Source of the DNA: Nocardia sp. alder85J
Lineage (GTDB): Bacteria > Actinomycetota > Actinomycetes > Mycobacteriales > Mycobacteriaceae
NCBI RefSeq assembly: GCF_020176955.2
Contig: NZ_JAIUCZ020000001.1
Location: 868,001-932,000 of the forward strand
Direction: 5' to 3'
DNA length: 64,000 nt
Shown: in pieces, positions 27,817 through 38,200 of the stretch
Layout: every line of letters starts with the position of its first letter
Numbering within the stretch: the stretch's first letter is position 1
Made by a program: the position numbers and the translations under genes
The notes under the pieces: model-generated
What the model saw: the letters and a program-made list of their open reading frames with translations, nothing else
Database searches by the model: none
What the model was told of the DNA's origin: nothing

Positions 27817-29561
27817 TGATCCGGCAGGAATACCGGGTGCCGCCGCTGGTGACGATGGCCGACACCGACGGCCTGGCGAACGTGGTGTACGAGGCGGCCG
27901 CGTCGCGCCCCGGCGCCGCCGTGTTCAGCCGGCTCACCGCCGGCGGCTGGCGGGACCTCACCTGCGAGGGATTCGCCGCCATCGTGCACGGTCTGGCGAA
28001 AGGCTTGGCCGCCAACGGCATCGGCGCCGGTGATCGGGTACTGATCCTCGGTGCGACGAGCTGGGAATGGTCGGCGGCGGACTTCGCCGTGCTGAGCCTG
28101 GGCGCGGTGACCGTCCCGGTCTACCCGACGTCCTCGGCCGAACAGGTGCGGCACATCGTGGCCGACTCCCGGCCCCGGGCGTGTTTCGTGGCCTCGGCCG
28201 AACAGCGCGAACTGGTCGGCGCGGCGGGTGAGCGGTCCTGGCTGCTCGGTGCGTCCTTCGAGGAGCTGATCGCGGCGGGCGCCACGGTCGACGACGACGA
28301 GATCACGCGGCGGCGGCTGGCGGTGCGGGCCGACGACCTCGCCACCCTCGTCTACACCAGCGGCACCACCGGAATGCCCAAGGGCTGCATGCTGACCCAC
28401 CGCAATATCTTCGCCGCCGCGGCCAATGTGGTGGAGCTGCTGGATCCGGTGTTCCGGCGCAGTCCGGAGGATCCCGCGTCCACCCTGATGTTCCTGCCGC
28501 TGGCGCACGTGTACGGGCGGGTCGCGCTGTTCGGCTGTGTCTGGGCGGGTGTGCGCACCGGGCTGGTCGCCGCGCCCGCGGAGTTGCCGGCCGCCCTGCC
28601 GGTATTCCGGCCGACCTTCCTGATCGGTGTTCCGTACGTACTGGAGAAGATTCGCAAGGCCGCGCGGCAGGCGCTCGGCGGCGCGGGATACGAGGCGACG
28701 GAGGCGGCGGTGATCGCCGCCGGCCGCGCCGAGCGGCACGGCGAGGCGAGCACCGCGGGCGTCGCCGCCGACGCGGGCATCCATCGGCAGCTGCGCGCCA
28801 TGCTCGGCGGCCGGCTCGACCATGTGATCGCCGGTGGCGCATCGCTGGAACCGTCGACCGCCGATTTCTTCGCCGGTCTGGGTGTGGAGATCATCGGCGC
28901 GTACGGCCTGACCGAGGCGTCCTCGACGGTCAGCATGAGCGCTCCCAAGGCGAATCGGCCGGACACGGTCGGCCGGCCGGTGCCGGGCACGACGATCGCG
29001 ATCGCCGGCGACGGCGAGATCCTGGTGCGCGGCGCGCAGGTCTTCCCCGGCTACTGGCCCGACGGCGGGCACGCGGCGACCGAGTGGCTGGCGACCGGGG
29101 ATCTGGGCCGGCTCGACGAGGACGGATTCCTCTCCATCACCGGCCGGCGCAAGGAGATCATCGTCACCAGCGGCGGCAAGAACGTGGCGCCGGCACCGCT
29201 GGAGGACCGGGTTCGCCTGCACCCCTTGGTCAGCAACTGCATGGTCGTCGGCGAGGGCCGCTCGTACGTGACCGCGCTGATCACCCTCGATCCGGCGGTC
29301 CTGGAGCGCTGGGCCGCGGACAACGGGGTCGACCTGACCGGCGGCGTGCCGACCGAGGATCCCCGCCTGGTCGCGGAGATCGCGACCGGTGTCGAGGCGG
29401 CCAACCGGTTGGTCTCGCGGGCGGAGTCGATTCGCCGGTTCGCCCTCCTGCCCGCGGACTTCTCCGTGCAGCAGGGACATATGACCGCGTCACTTCGACT
29501 GCGCCGCAAGGCGATCGAAGAGGACTTCGACGCCGTCGTCGAAGCCCTCTATCGGAGTTGA
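27813..29561 (+). CDS. long-chain acyl-CoA synthetase/AMP-dependent ligase
   Basis: A 582-residue ANL-superfamily enzyme: ATP-binding LVYTSGTTGMPKG, the YGLTEASSTVSM motif, the hinge TGDLGRLDEDGFLSITGRRKE and a C-terminal domain ending near QGHMTASLRLRRKAIEEDF, which carries the lysine-rich part. It resembles FadD15-type long-chain acyl-CoA synthetases more than FAALs. ATG 27813 overlaps the PfaD stop; a second ATG at 27816 would remove one residue. It probably activates the lipid made by, or priming, the synthase. It is convergent with a hotdog protein gene 22 bases away. Confidence 0.9.
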   Translation: MMIRQEYRVPPLVTMADTDGLANVVYEAAASRPGAAVFSRLTAGGWRDLTCEGFAAIVHGLAKGLAANGIGAGDRVLILGATSWEWSAADFAVLSLGAVTVPVYPTSSAEQVRHIVADSRPRACFVASAEQRELVGAAGERSWLLGASFEELIAAGATVDDDEITRRRLAVRADDLATLVYTSGTTGMPKGCMLTHRNIFAAAANVVELLDPVFRRSPEDPASTLMFLPLAHVYGRVALFGCVWAGVRTGLVAAPAELPAALPVFRPTFLIGVPYVLEKIRKAARQALGGAGYEATEAAVIAAGRAERHGEASTAGVAADAGIHRQLRAMLGGRLDHVIAGGASLEPSTADFFAGLGVEIIGAYGLTEASSTVSMSAPKANRPDTVGRPVPGTTIAIAGDGEILVRGAQVFPGYWPDGGHAATEWLATGDLGRLDEDGFLSITGRRKEIIVTSGGKNVAPAPLEDRVRLHPLVSNCMVVGEGRSYVTALITLDPAVLERWAADNGVDLTGGVPTEDPRLVAEIATGVEAANRLVSRAESIRRFALLPADFSVQQGHMTASLRLRRKAIEEDFDAVVEALYRS

Positions 29562-29583
29562 CCGGGATGCCCCGGGCCGATCG

Positions 29584-30114
29584 CTACGCGGCGGCGAGCC
29601 GGCAGAAGTACTCCAGGTCCACCTTCGCGACCAGCGCTCCGGTGTCGTCGCGCAGCAGGGCCTTGCCGGTGAGTTCGAACTGCTCCTCGGTCCGGCGCCC
29701 CACCACCTCGGCCAGCACCGGGGAGGCGACGGTGCCGTGGGCGCGGATGCGCCCCTGCCCGGCCCGGAGGAAGGTGGCCCGGGTATCGCGCAGTACGAAA
29801 CTGCGCAGATGCAGGATCCGGGGTGCGATGGCGCCGGAGAACGCTCCGGCGCAGGCGACCTCGGCGGCGAGGAACAGCGCGCCCGCGTGCACCGTGCCGA
29901 GATGGTTCAGCATGTCCGGTTGCGCCGGCACCTCGGCCACCGCCGAGTCCGGTCCCAATTCGGTCATCCGCACCCCCACCAGATTGACGAACGGCACCAG
30001 GGTGTCGACCGTCCGGCGGATCTGTTCGTAGTCCGGTATTCCCGCGCCGGCCGTCTGCATCAACCGAGCCTGCGCTGCGGCGATTTTCGAGGCCGGTTCA
30101 TTTCCTGTCGGCAT
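29584..30114 (-). CDS. PaaI/DUF4442-like hotdog thioesterase, paralogue 1
   Basis: A 176-residue protein from ATG 30114 (MPTGNEPASKIAAAQ). The hotdog core has HLGTVHAGALFLAAEVACAG, the signature helix of PaaI/YiiD-type thioesterases, and later strands such as GRIRAHGTVASPVLAEV. An in-frame start at 30207 would add 31 atypical residues in AT-rich DNA. It is clearly paralogous to the protein at 42909-43439, which has exactly the same length. The likely role is hydrolysis or editing of acyl-CoA or acyl-ACP intermediates of the adjacent synthase. Confidence 0.8.
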   Translation of the reverse strand: MPTGNEPASKIAAAQARLMQTAGAGIPDYEQIRRTVDTLVPFVNLVGVRMTELGPDSAVAEVPAQPDMLNHLGTVHAGALFLAAEVACAGAFSGAIAPRILHLRSFVLRDTRATFLRAGQGRIRAHGTVASPVLAEVVGRRTEEQFELTGKALLRDDTGALVAKVDLEYFCRLAAA

Positions 30115-30373
30115 GTATTGATTACCGCACGGCAGTTGTACGCCGCGATGAACGGCGGCTGAACTCGGACATTCGGCCGGACTACCGTTTCTGAAATACT
30201 CTGCCATTGCCTACGGTCGTCGTCCGATCGGATTTCAGAATTGCGGTTCCGGTTCGGGCGATCGCGTCAATATACTCGATTTCGGCGTGGTTGCCGGGAC
30301 ATACGGCATCCCGGCCACCGCACTTTCATAGCGATCGACCGCAGAAGTGATTGATTTCCTAGGAGGCGCCCGG
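30115..30373. promoter_or_regulatory. divergent promoter region, hotdog gene / flavoprotein gene
   Basis: The 259-base region is AT-richer than its surroundings. TATACT at 30271-30276 is a good -10 candidate for the plus-strand flavoprotein/PfaA unit. GGTTGCCGGG (30289-30298) and CCCGGCCACC (30309-30318) can form a 10-bp hairpin with one mismatch in the leader. AGGAGG (30361-30366) is a consensus ribosome-binding site 7 bases before ATG 30374. Confidence 0.45.
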
Positions 30374-31582
30374 ATGTATGACGCGATCGTGGTAGGTGCG
30401 CGCTGCGCGGGTTCACCGGTCGGGATGCTGCTGTCCAGGCGCGGACACCGGGTGCTGGTGGTGGACCGCGCGACCTTCCCCAGCGACACCGTCTCGACCC
30501 ACTACATCCAGCAGCGCGGCCTGGCCCGGCTCGCCGCCTGGGGCCTGCTCGACGAGCTGGTCGCCACCGGCGTGCCGGCGATCAAGCGGATGACGGTGTC
30601 CTACAAGGACATCGTGATCGCGGGCTTCGCCGACGCCATCGGCGGGGTCGACGCCACCTACGCGCCGCGGCGGACCGTCCTGGACCCGCTGCTGCTCGAG
30701 GGCGCTCGCGCGGCCGGCGCCGAGGTGCGCGAGGGCTACACCGTGCACGAGTTGATCATCGAGGACGGCACGGTCGTCGGCATCCGCGGCTCGCAGGCCG
30801 GCGGCGAGGTCCGGGAAGAGCGGGCCCGCATCGTGATCGGCGCGGACGGCACCAACTCGGTCGTCGCGAACGCCGTCGGCGCCGAGATCTACACCCGGGT
30901 GCCGGCCGAATGTTTCGTCTACTACACGTATTACAGCGGGCTGGGGATCGAGGACTTCCACAGCCGCATCGGCGATCGGCAGCAGATCGGCATCTGGCCC
31001 ACCCACGACGATCTGACGCTGGTCGCCGTGATGCGAAAGCTGGACGCGTACCAGGACTTCCGCGCCGACGTCGAGGGCAACTTCGTGAGCATCGCGCGCG
31101 ACATCGTCCCCGAGTTCGCCGAGGAACTCACCACCAAGGGCACCCGCGAGCACCGGTTCCAGCCGATGCGCTACCTGGACAACTACTACCGGCAGTCGCA
31201 CGGCGACGGCTGGGCGCTGGTGGGTGACGCGGGCTACCACAAGGATCCGCTGACCGGACTGGGCATCTCCGACGCCTTCGAGTACGCGGAGTTGCTCGCC
31301 GATCGCGTGCACGAGGGCCTGGCCGGCGACCGGCCGCCGGCCGAGGCGCTGGCGGACTACCAGCGGGTCCGCGACGAGAAGTCGCATTCGAGCTTCGAAT
31401 TCACCACCTCGATCTCCACCCTGGAACTGACGCCGCAGTTGCTGGCAGTTTTCCAGGCGCTCGGATCGAATGCCGATCACGCCAAGGACTTCTTCGCGAT
31501 GATCGGTGGCGGCATGACCGGGGAAGAATTCTTCGCGCCCGAGCGGATCGCGAAACTCCTCGGCGCCGGTGCGTCGGCGTAG
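30374..31582 (+). CDS. FAD-dependent oxidoreductase, geranylgeranyl-reductase/halogenase-like family
   Basis: A 402-residue flavoprotein with the FAD motif IVVGARCAGSPVGMLLSRRG, the THYIQQRGLARLAAWGL segment, RRTVLDPLLLEGARAAGAEV, VIGADGTNSVVANAVGAE and the GDA motif VGDAGYHKDPLTGLGISDAF. The family includes prenyl reductases, tryptophan halogenases and alkene-modifying flavoenzymes. The halogenase WxWxIP motif is not seen, so oxidation or reduction of the lipid chain is more likely. ATG 30374 is fixed by a perfect AGGAGG. It heads the unit that includes the SGNH hydrolase and the PfaA- and PfaC-like genes. Confidence 0.87.
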   Translation: MYDAIVVGARCAGSPVGMLLSRRGHRVLVVDRATFPSDTVSTHYIQQRGLARLAAWGLLDELVATGVPAIKRMTVSYKDIVIAGFADAIGGVDATYAPRRTVLDPLLLEGARAAGAEVREGYTVHELIIEDGTVVGIRGSQAGGEVREERARIVIGADGTNSVVANAVGAEIYTRVPAECFVYYTYYSGLGIEDFHSRIGDRQQIGIWPTHDDLTLVAVMRKLDAYQDFRADVEGNFVSIARDIVPEFAEELTTKGTREHRFQPMRYLDNYYRQSHGDGWALVGDAGYHKDPLTGLGISDAFEYAELLADRVHEGLAGDRPPAEALADYQRVRDEKSHSSFEFTTSISTLELTPQLLAVFQALGSNADHAKDFFAMIGGGMTGEEFFAPERIAKLLGAGASA

Positions 31583-31598
31583 CGAGGAGCTCGAACCG

Positions 31599-32213
31599 AT
31601 GTCGGAAATGAATCTGACAGTCGTCGGGGACAGTTGTGCAGAGGGCCGCGGCGGCACGGTGCGCGCCGACGGCTCCTTTGCCGGATTCGTGGTGCAGATC
31701 GCGGAAGTTCTCGGCATTTCCGGGGGGACGTTGAACCTCGGATCGTTCGGAGCCACGACGCAGGACGTGGTGGACCGGCAATTACCGCGGGCGCTGGCGA
31801 ATCCGGCGCCGCTGACGGGTGTGATCGTCGGCGGGAACGACCTGGTGACGAGTTACGACCGGGCCCGTTTCCAGCGCAACCTGCGGCACATCCATACCAG
31901 CCTGGCGAGCCCCGGACGGCTGGTGTTCACCACGAACTGGCCGGACATCCCGGACAAGCTGCCCGGTCTGGAGGAATCGTTCCGGGCCGTGCTCCGGGCC
32001 CGGTTCGCGGAGGCGAACGACTTCCTCGACACCCTCGTCGACGAGTTCGATCTCGTGTGCCTGGACCTGGTGAACGCGCCGATCTGCGCGGACCCCGTCA
32101 TGTGGTGCGCGGACGGGATGCACCCGAGCCCGGCCGGGCATCGGCTCATCGGCACCGCGCTGGCGGACCTCATCGACGAGGTCCGCGCCGAACGCGTCAC
32201 GCAGCCTCGATAG
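31599..32213 (+). CDS. SGNH/GDSL-family hydrolase
   Basis: A 204-residue protein with block I LTVVGDSCAEGRGG (catalytic Ser in GDS), a glycine block (LGSFGATTQD), the GGNDL block III Asn and block V DGMHPSPAGH with catalytic Asp and His. There is no signal peptide, so it is probably cytoplasmic. SGNH hydrolases are esterases, thioesterases or O-acyl hydrolases. Between the flavoprotein (16 bases upstream) and the PfaA-like gene (83 bases downstream) it could release or deacylate the synthase product. Confidence 0.88.
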   Translation: MSEMNLTVVGDSCAEGRGGTVRADGSFAGFVVQIAEVLGISGGTLNLGSFGATTQDVVDRQLPRALANPAPLTGVIVGGNDLVTSYDRARFQRNLRHIHTSLASPGRLVFTTNWPDIPDKLPGLEESFRAVLRARFAEANDFLDTLVDEFDLVCLDLVNAPICADPVMWCADGMHPSPAGHRLIGTALADLIDEVRAERVTQPR

Positions 32214-32296
32214 TTCAGAACATCCTCGCTGATCAACGGCGATCAGAGCAGACATTTCGCATTGCCCGGATCGGCAGCTCCAGACAGAGGTAGCAC

Positions 32297-35200
32297 ATGA
32301 ACGACCAGACCCCGCAGCGGGACGAGCCCGTCACGGCGTGGCGACTCGCGGACAACCCGATCGCGATCGTCGGAATGAGCGGCCTGTTCCCGATGGCACG
32401 GAACTTCCGGGATTTCTGGCAGAACGTCGTCGACGCGGCCGACTGCATGTCCGATGTTCCGCCCTCGCGCTGGAATCTCGACGACTATTACGATCCCGAC
32501 CCGACCGCCCCCGACAAGACCTATTGCCGGCGTGGCGGATTCGTGCCGGAGATGCCGTTCAGCGTCACCGAGTTCGGATTGCCGCCGAATCAGCTCGAGG
32601 TCACCACGGTCGTGCAGTTGCTGAGTCTGGTCGTCGCGCGCAATGTGCTCGCCGACGCGGGCGCCACCGGGTCGCCGTGGTACCGGCCGGAGCGCACCGG
32701 CGTGGTGCTGGGTGTCGCCGGGCCCACGACGTTGTCGCACCCGCTGGCCGCTCGCCTGTCCACCCCGGTGCTGAAGGAGGTCGTCCGCAGCTGCGGGCTC
32801 ACCGCGGCCGACGCCGAGCAGATCGCGGCGAAGTACGCGGCGGCGTTCGCGCCGTGGGAGGAGAACTCCTTCCCCGGTCTGCTGGGCAACGTGATCGCCG
32901 GTCGCGTCGCCAACCGGCTCGACCTCGGCGGGATGAACTGCACCGTCGACGCCGCGTGCGCGAGTTCGCTGTCGGCGGTGCACATGGCGATCAGCGAGCT
33001 GGTCTCCGGCCGGGCCGACATGATGATCACCGGTGGCTGCGACACCGAGAACTCGGTCTTCGGCTACATGTGCTTCAGCAAGGTCGGGGCGCTGTCCCGC
33101 TCCGGCACCATCAAACCCCTCGACGACGGTGCCGACGGCACGCTGGTCGGCGAGGGCATCGGCATGCTCGCGCTCAAGCGGCTGGCGGATGCCGAGCGCG
33201 ACGGCGACCGGGTGTACGCGGTGATCCGCGGCATCGGATCCTCCAGCGACGGCCGGTTCAAGAGCATCTACGCGCCGCGCGCCGAGGGCCAGCAGGCCGC
33301 GCTGCGGCGGGCCTACGTGGACGCCGACTGCTCGCCCGCCTCGATCGGGCTGTTCGAGGCGCACGCCACCGGTACCCGGGTCGGCGATCAGACCGAGCTC
33401 ACCGCGCTGAACGCGGTGCTGCGCGCGGAGACCGACGAGACCGGCTACGCGGCCATCGGCAGCGTGAAGTCCCAGATCGGTCACACCAAGGGGGCCGCCG
33501 GTGCGGCCAGTCTGATGAAACTCGCGCTGGCGCTGCATCACAAGGTGCTGCCGCCGACGATCAACGTCACCACGCCGAACAACGCGCTCGACGACACCTC
33601 GCCGCTGTACGTCAACACGCGGACCCGGCCGTGGATCCGCGACCCGCACCGCCCGCAGCGCCGGGCCGCCGCGTCGGCGATGGGGTTCGGCGGCACCAAC
33701 TTCCACGCGGTGCTCCAGGAGACCACCCCCGGCCGTGAGCAGTTGCGCACCATGCACCGCACCGCGCGGGTGCACCTGTGGCACGCCGCGACCACCGCCG
33801 ATCTGGTGAGTCTGCTGGCTGCCGGTGCGGTTCCCAACGGCGACAACGCTTTTCCCGCCGAGCATGCCCGCGTCGGATTCGTCGCGCGGGACGAGCAGGA
33901 GGCGACGGCGCTGCGCGAACTGGCGGTGACCGAGCTGACCCGCGCCGCCGACGCCGAGGACTGGACGCACCCGAAGGGCGTCTTCTTCCGCCGCCGCGCC
34001 GTGGCGCAGCTGAAGGTGGGCGCGCTGTTCGCCGGTCAGGGTAGCCAGTACGTGGACATGGGCCTGGCGGCCGTGCTGAACAACCCCACTGTCGCAACGG
34101 CTTTCGACGAGGCCAACGCGGTCTTCGCCGATGCGCCGCGGCCTGTGGCTGCCGTGGTGTTCCCGCCGCCGGTGTTCGACCCGCAGGTGCGCAACGCGCA
34201 GGAGACGACGCTGCGGCGCACCGAGTTCGCGCAGCCGGCGATCGCGGCGCTGTCGGTGGGCCAGTACCGTTTCCTGACCGAACGCGGACTGGAGTGCGCC
34301 GGATTCATGGGGCACAGCTTCGGTGAGCTGACGGCCCTGTGGGCCGCGGGTTCCCTCGATTCCCGTGATTTCTTCACTCTCGCCAAGGCCCGGGGCGCGG
34401 CGATGGCCATCGATGCCGCCGACGCCGACGCCGGCGCGATGGCCGCGGTCCAGGCCACCCGCGAGGTGGTGACCGAGATCCTCGGCGCGCACCCGGAGGT
34501 GAACGTCTGCAATCACAATGCGCCGGAACAGGTCGTGGTCGGCGGCGGTACCGAGGTGGTCGCCGCCCTGGTCGCGGACTGCCGCGAGCGCGGACTGACC
34601 GTCCGGGAGCTGCCCGTGGCGGGCGCCTTCCACACCAGCTACGTCGCCCATGCGGTCGAGCCCTTCGCGGCGGCCGTGGAGCAGATCGACATCCGCGAGC
34701 CGGAACATCCGGTCTACGCGAATTCCGCGGGTGCGCAGTATGGTTCGGACATCGCGGCCAACCGCCGCGTGCTGACCGGCCAGCTGCTCGAGTCCGTGGA
34801 GTTCGTGCGCGGCCTGGAGGCCATGCGCGCCGACGGGTGCAACGTCTTCGTCGAATTCGGCCCCAAGGGCACGCTGACCCAGTTCGTCCGCCGCACCCTC
34901 GGCGCCGACGTGGTCGCCATCGCCACCGATGCGGGGCCCACCGGTGACAGCGATATGGCGCTGAAAAAGGCGGCGCTGCACCTGGCCGTGCTCGGTGCGC
35001 CGATCGCCGACGTGCACCGGCACGACGCCGAGCCGTTCGCCGAGATCGCGGCGGCGGGCATGGTCGTCCAGCTCACCGGCCGCGACTACGTGCCGGACTC
35101 CCGCCGGAAGCTCTACAGCGCGGCGATCAACGAGCCCACCGTGCTCGAGGCCGTGTCGAGCGCGGTCGCCGAAGCGGCGGCCATGGCCGCGGAGCTGGCC

Positions 35201-38200
35201 GGATCCTCGGCTCCCGCAGCGGTTTCGGAGCCGGTGCAGAGCGTGGCCGTTGCGCCTGCGCAGCACGCGGTTGCCGTGTCCGCGAATCATGTCGTCGCCG
35301 TGTCCGGCCGACGCGAAGCGCCGACCTGGCCGGCGGACCGTGAACCGGAAACCGCCTACGCGGGACCGGGATTGGATGTGGTGACGCAACAGCACCTCGC
35401 GATCCACAGCCGGTACACCGAAGGGCAGTTGGAGGTCGCCGAAGGGCTGGTCTCGGTGCTACGGGAAGCGCAGCAGTCCGGCGGCGCCGACGAGCGGCTC
35501 TACGCGACCGTGCAGGCCATCAAGGAACAGAGCCTGGCCATCGGGCAGACGCACACCCGGGTGAACGAGATCCTCGCCTCGCTCACCGAACTCGAATTCG
35601 GTGGTGGCGCTGCCACTTCCGCACCGGTGGCGCCGCGGCCCAACGGCACGAACGGCCTCCACACCGATCTGCCCGTAGGCAACGGCAACGGCAACGGTCA
35701 CGGTGCGCCCGTCTCGCCGACGGCGCTGTCCGAGAGCCCGGCTGCCCCGCGCGTCGATGCGCCGGTGAGCCGACCGGAACCCGCCGCTCCGCAACGGAAT
35801 TCGACCCCGCCGGCCGCTCCCGCCGCCACCGCGCCGGTGAACGGCAGCGCCACGGCGGCGCCGGTGGACGGCGCCACGATGCTCGGTGCCGACGCGGTGT
35901 GGTCGGTGCTGGTGGAGGTGGTCTCCGAGAAGACCGGTTATCCGCCGGAGATGCTGGCGTTGTCGATGGATCTGGAAGCGGATCTCGGGGTGGACTCGAT
36001 CAAGCGCGTGCAGATCATGGGTGCGCTCGGTGAGCGTGTCGACGGTGTGCCCGTGGTCGGCCCGGAACAGGTCGCGGAGCTACGGACGCTGCACGACATC
36101 GTCGGCTTCGTCGCCACCGCCGCCGGCGCCCCGGCGACCGGTACCGCGACGCCGAGCGCGGATGCGGTGTGGTCGGTGCTGGTGGAGGTCGTGTCCGAGA
36201 AGACGGGTTATCCGCCGGAGATGCTGGCGTTGTCCATGGATCTGGAAGCGGATCTGGGCGTCGATTCGATCAAGCGCGTGCAGATCATGGGTGCCCTGGG
36301 TGAGCGTGTCGACGGTGTGCCCGCCGTCGGTCCCGAGCAGGTCGCCGAACTGCGGACCCTGAGCGACATCGTCGGTTTCGTCGCCGAGGCGACAGGCGCC
36401 CCGGCCGGCGCGCAGGCGACCGCGGCAGGCGCGGATGCGGTGTGGTCGGTGCTGGTGGAGGTGGTCTCCGAGAAGACGGGTTATCCGCCGGAGATGCTGG
36501 CGCTGTCGATGGATCTGGAAGCGGATCTCGGGGTCGATTCGATCAAGCGGGTCCAGATCATGGGTGCGCTCGGTGAGCGTGTCGACGGCGTGCCGGCGGT
36601 CGGTCCCGAGCAGGTCGCCGAACTGCGGACCCTGAGCGACATCGTGGGCTTCGTCGCGGGGGACGCGGCACCCACCACACCCGCTGTGGCACCGATCGCC
36701 ACCGGTGTGGCCGGTGGCGCGCCGACCGTGAGCGGATACGCGGAGCCCGAACCGATCCGGCTCGCCGACGGCGTGGAGCCCGGCGCCGATCCGGTGCTGC
36801 TGCGGATCGAACCGGTGCGGTTGCCCGCCGTGGATCGTCTCGACGCGCCCTATGCCGCCGACCGGGTCGCCCTGATCGTCGATCACGGTGACGAGACGGC
36901 GGGTGTGCTTGCCGCCGGACTCGCCCGGCACGGGTGGACCGTGCACACCGCGACCGTCGCCGCCGTCGATTCCGGTGTCGCCGGATGGGACGGCGCCGCA
37001 CTGACCGCGGCGCTCACCGCGGCGCTGGAACCCGCGGCCCGGCTCGACCTCTGCCTGACCGTCCTGCCCGCCGACGGGCAGTGGCATGCGGGTGGGCAGC
37101 GGCTGGCCGACACCCTGCTCACCGCCAGGCAGGTCCACGACCGTCTTTCGCGGACCGCGGCCGCCGGGACCCGGGCGGCGTTCGTCACCGTCACCCGGAT
37201 CGACGGCGCGCTGGGCCACCGCGGTGACCGTCCGGCCGCCGCGGCCCTGGTCGGCGGTGTCGGGGGACTGGTCAAGACCCTCGCCCAGGAGACACCGGAA
37301 CTGTTCTGCCGGGCACTGGATCTCGCGCCGGAGCTGACCGGTGACGCACTGGTCGACACCGTGCTGAACGAACTGGACGATGTCGCGGTCGATGCCCGCG
37401 AGGTCGGCATCGACGCCGACCACGGCCGTCGGACGCTCCGCCTGAACCCGGTGGAAACCTCCGGAGCCACCACGGAACTCACCGTCACCACCGAGGACGT
37501 GCTGGTGGTCACCGGCGGAGCTCGCGGCGTGACCGCCTGGTGTGTGCGCGAACTGGCCACCCGGCGGCCGTGCGAATTCCTGCTGCTCGGCCGGACCGAT
37601 CTCGACGACGAACCGGCATGGGCGGTGGGTGTCGCGGACGACGCCCTGAAGTCCGCGGCGATCGCGGCCGTCCGTGCCGCGGGGGAGCAGCCGACCCCCA
37701 GGCAGATCGACCGGATGGCCCGGAATCAGCTGGCGCAGCGCGAGATCCGGGACACGGTCGCGGCGGTGGCCGCCACCGGGGCACGGGTGCGCTACCTCGC
37801 GGTCGACATCACCGACCCCGAGGCCACCCGGCAGGCGCTCGCCGCCGACGCCGGGCGCGTCACCGGGATCGTGCACGGGGCCGGTGCGCTCGCCGACGCT
37901 CTGCTGCCCGCCAAATCCGTCGACGACATCCGCGCGGTCCTGGCCACCAAACTCGACGGGCTGCACAACGTCGTCGCCGCACTGCCGGCCACCCCGCTGC
38001 GCCACATCGTCCTCTTCGGTTCGGTGGCAGGCGTGTACGGCAACCCGGGCCAGGCGGACTACGCGGTCGCCAACGAGGCGCTCAACCGCGCGGCGCTGAG
38101 CTGGCGGCGGCACGGCTTCGCCGAGCACGTCACTGCCGTCAACTGGGGCGCCTGGGACGGTGGCATGGTCACCCCGGAACTGCGGGAGGTGTTCCTCGCC

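Noticed and set aside
27813..29561. FAAL instead of acyl-CoA synthetase
   Set aside because: The protein resembles FadD15-like long-chain acyl-CoA synthetases, and I could not identify the FAAL-specific insertion.
30374..31582. Flavin-dependent halogenase
   Set aside because: The FAD fold fits, but the WxWxIP halogenase motif is absent; the geranylgeranyl-reductase-like branch fits better.
32243..35407. A 1054-codon open frame antisense to the PfaA-like gene (also long antisense frames at 9822-12635 and 12014-14221)
   Set aside because: These arise from strong third-position GC bias of the real genes on the other strand. They show Arg/Gly/His-rich composition and no domain motifs.
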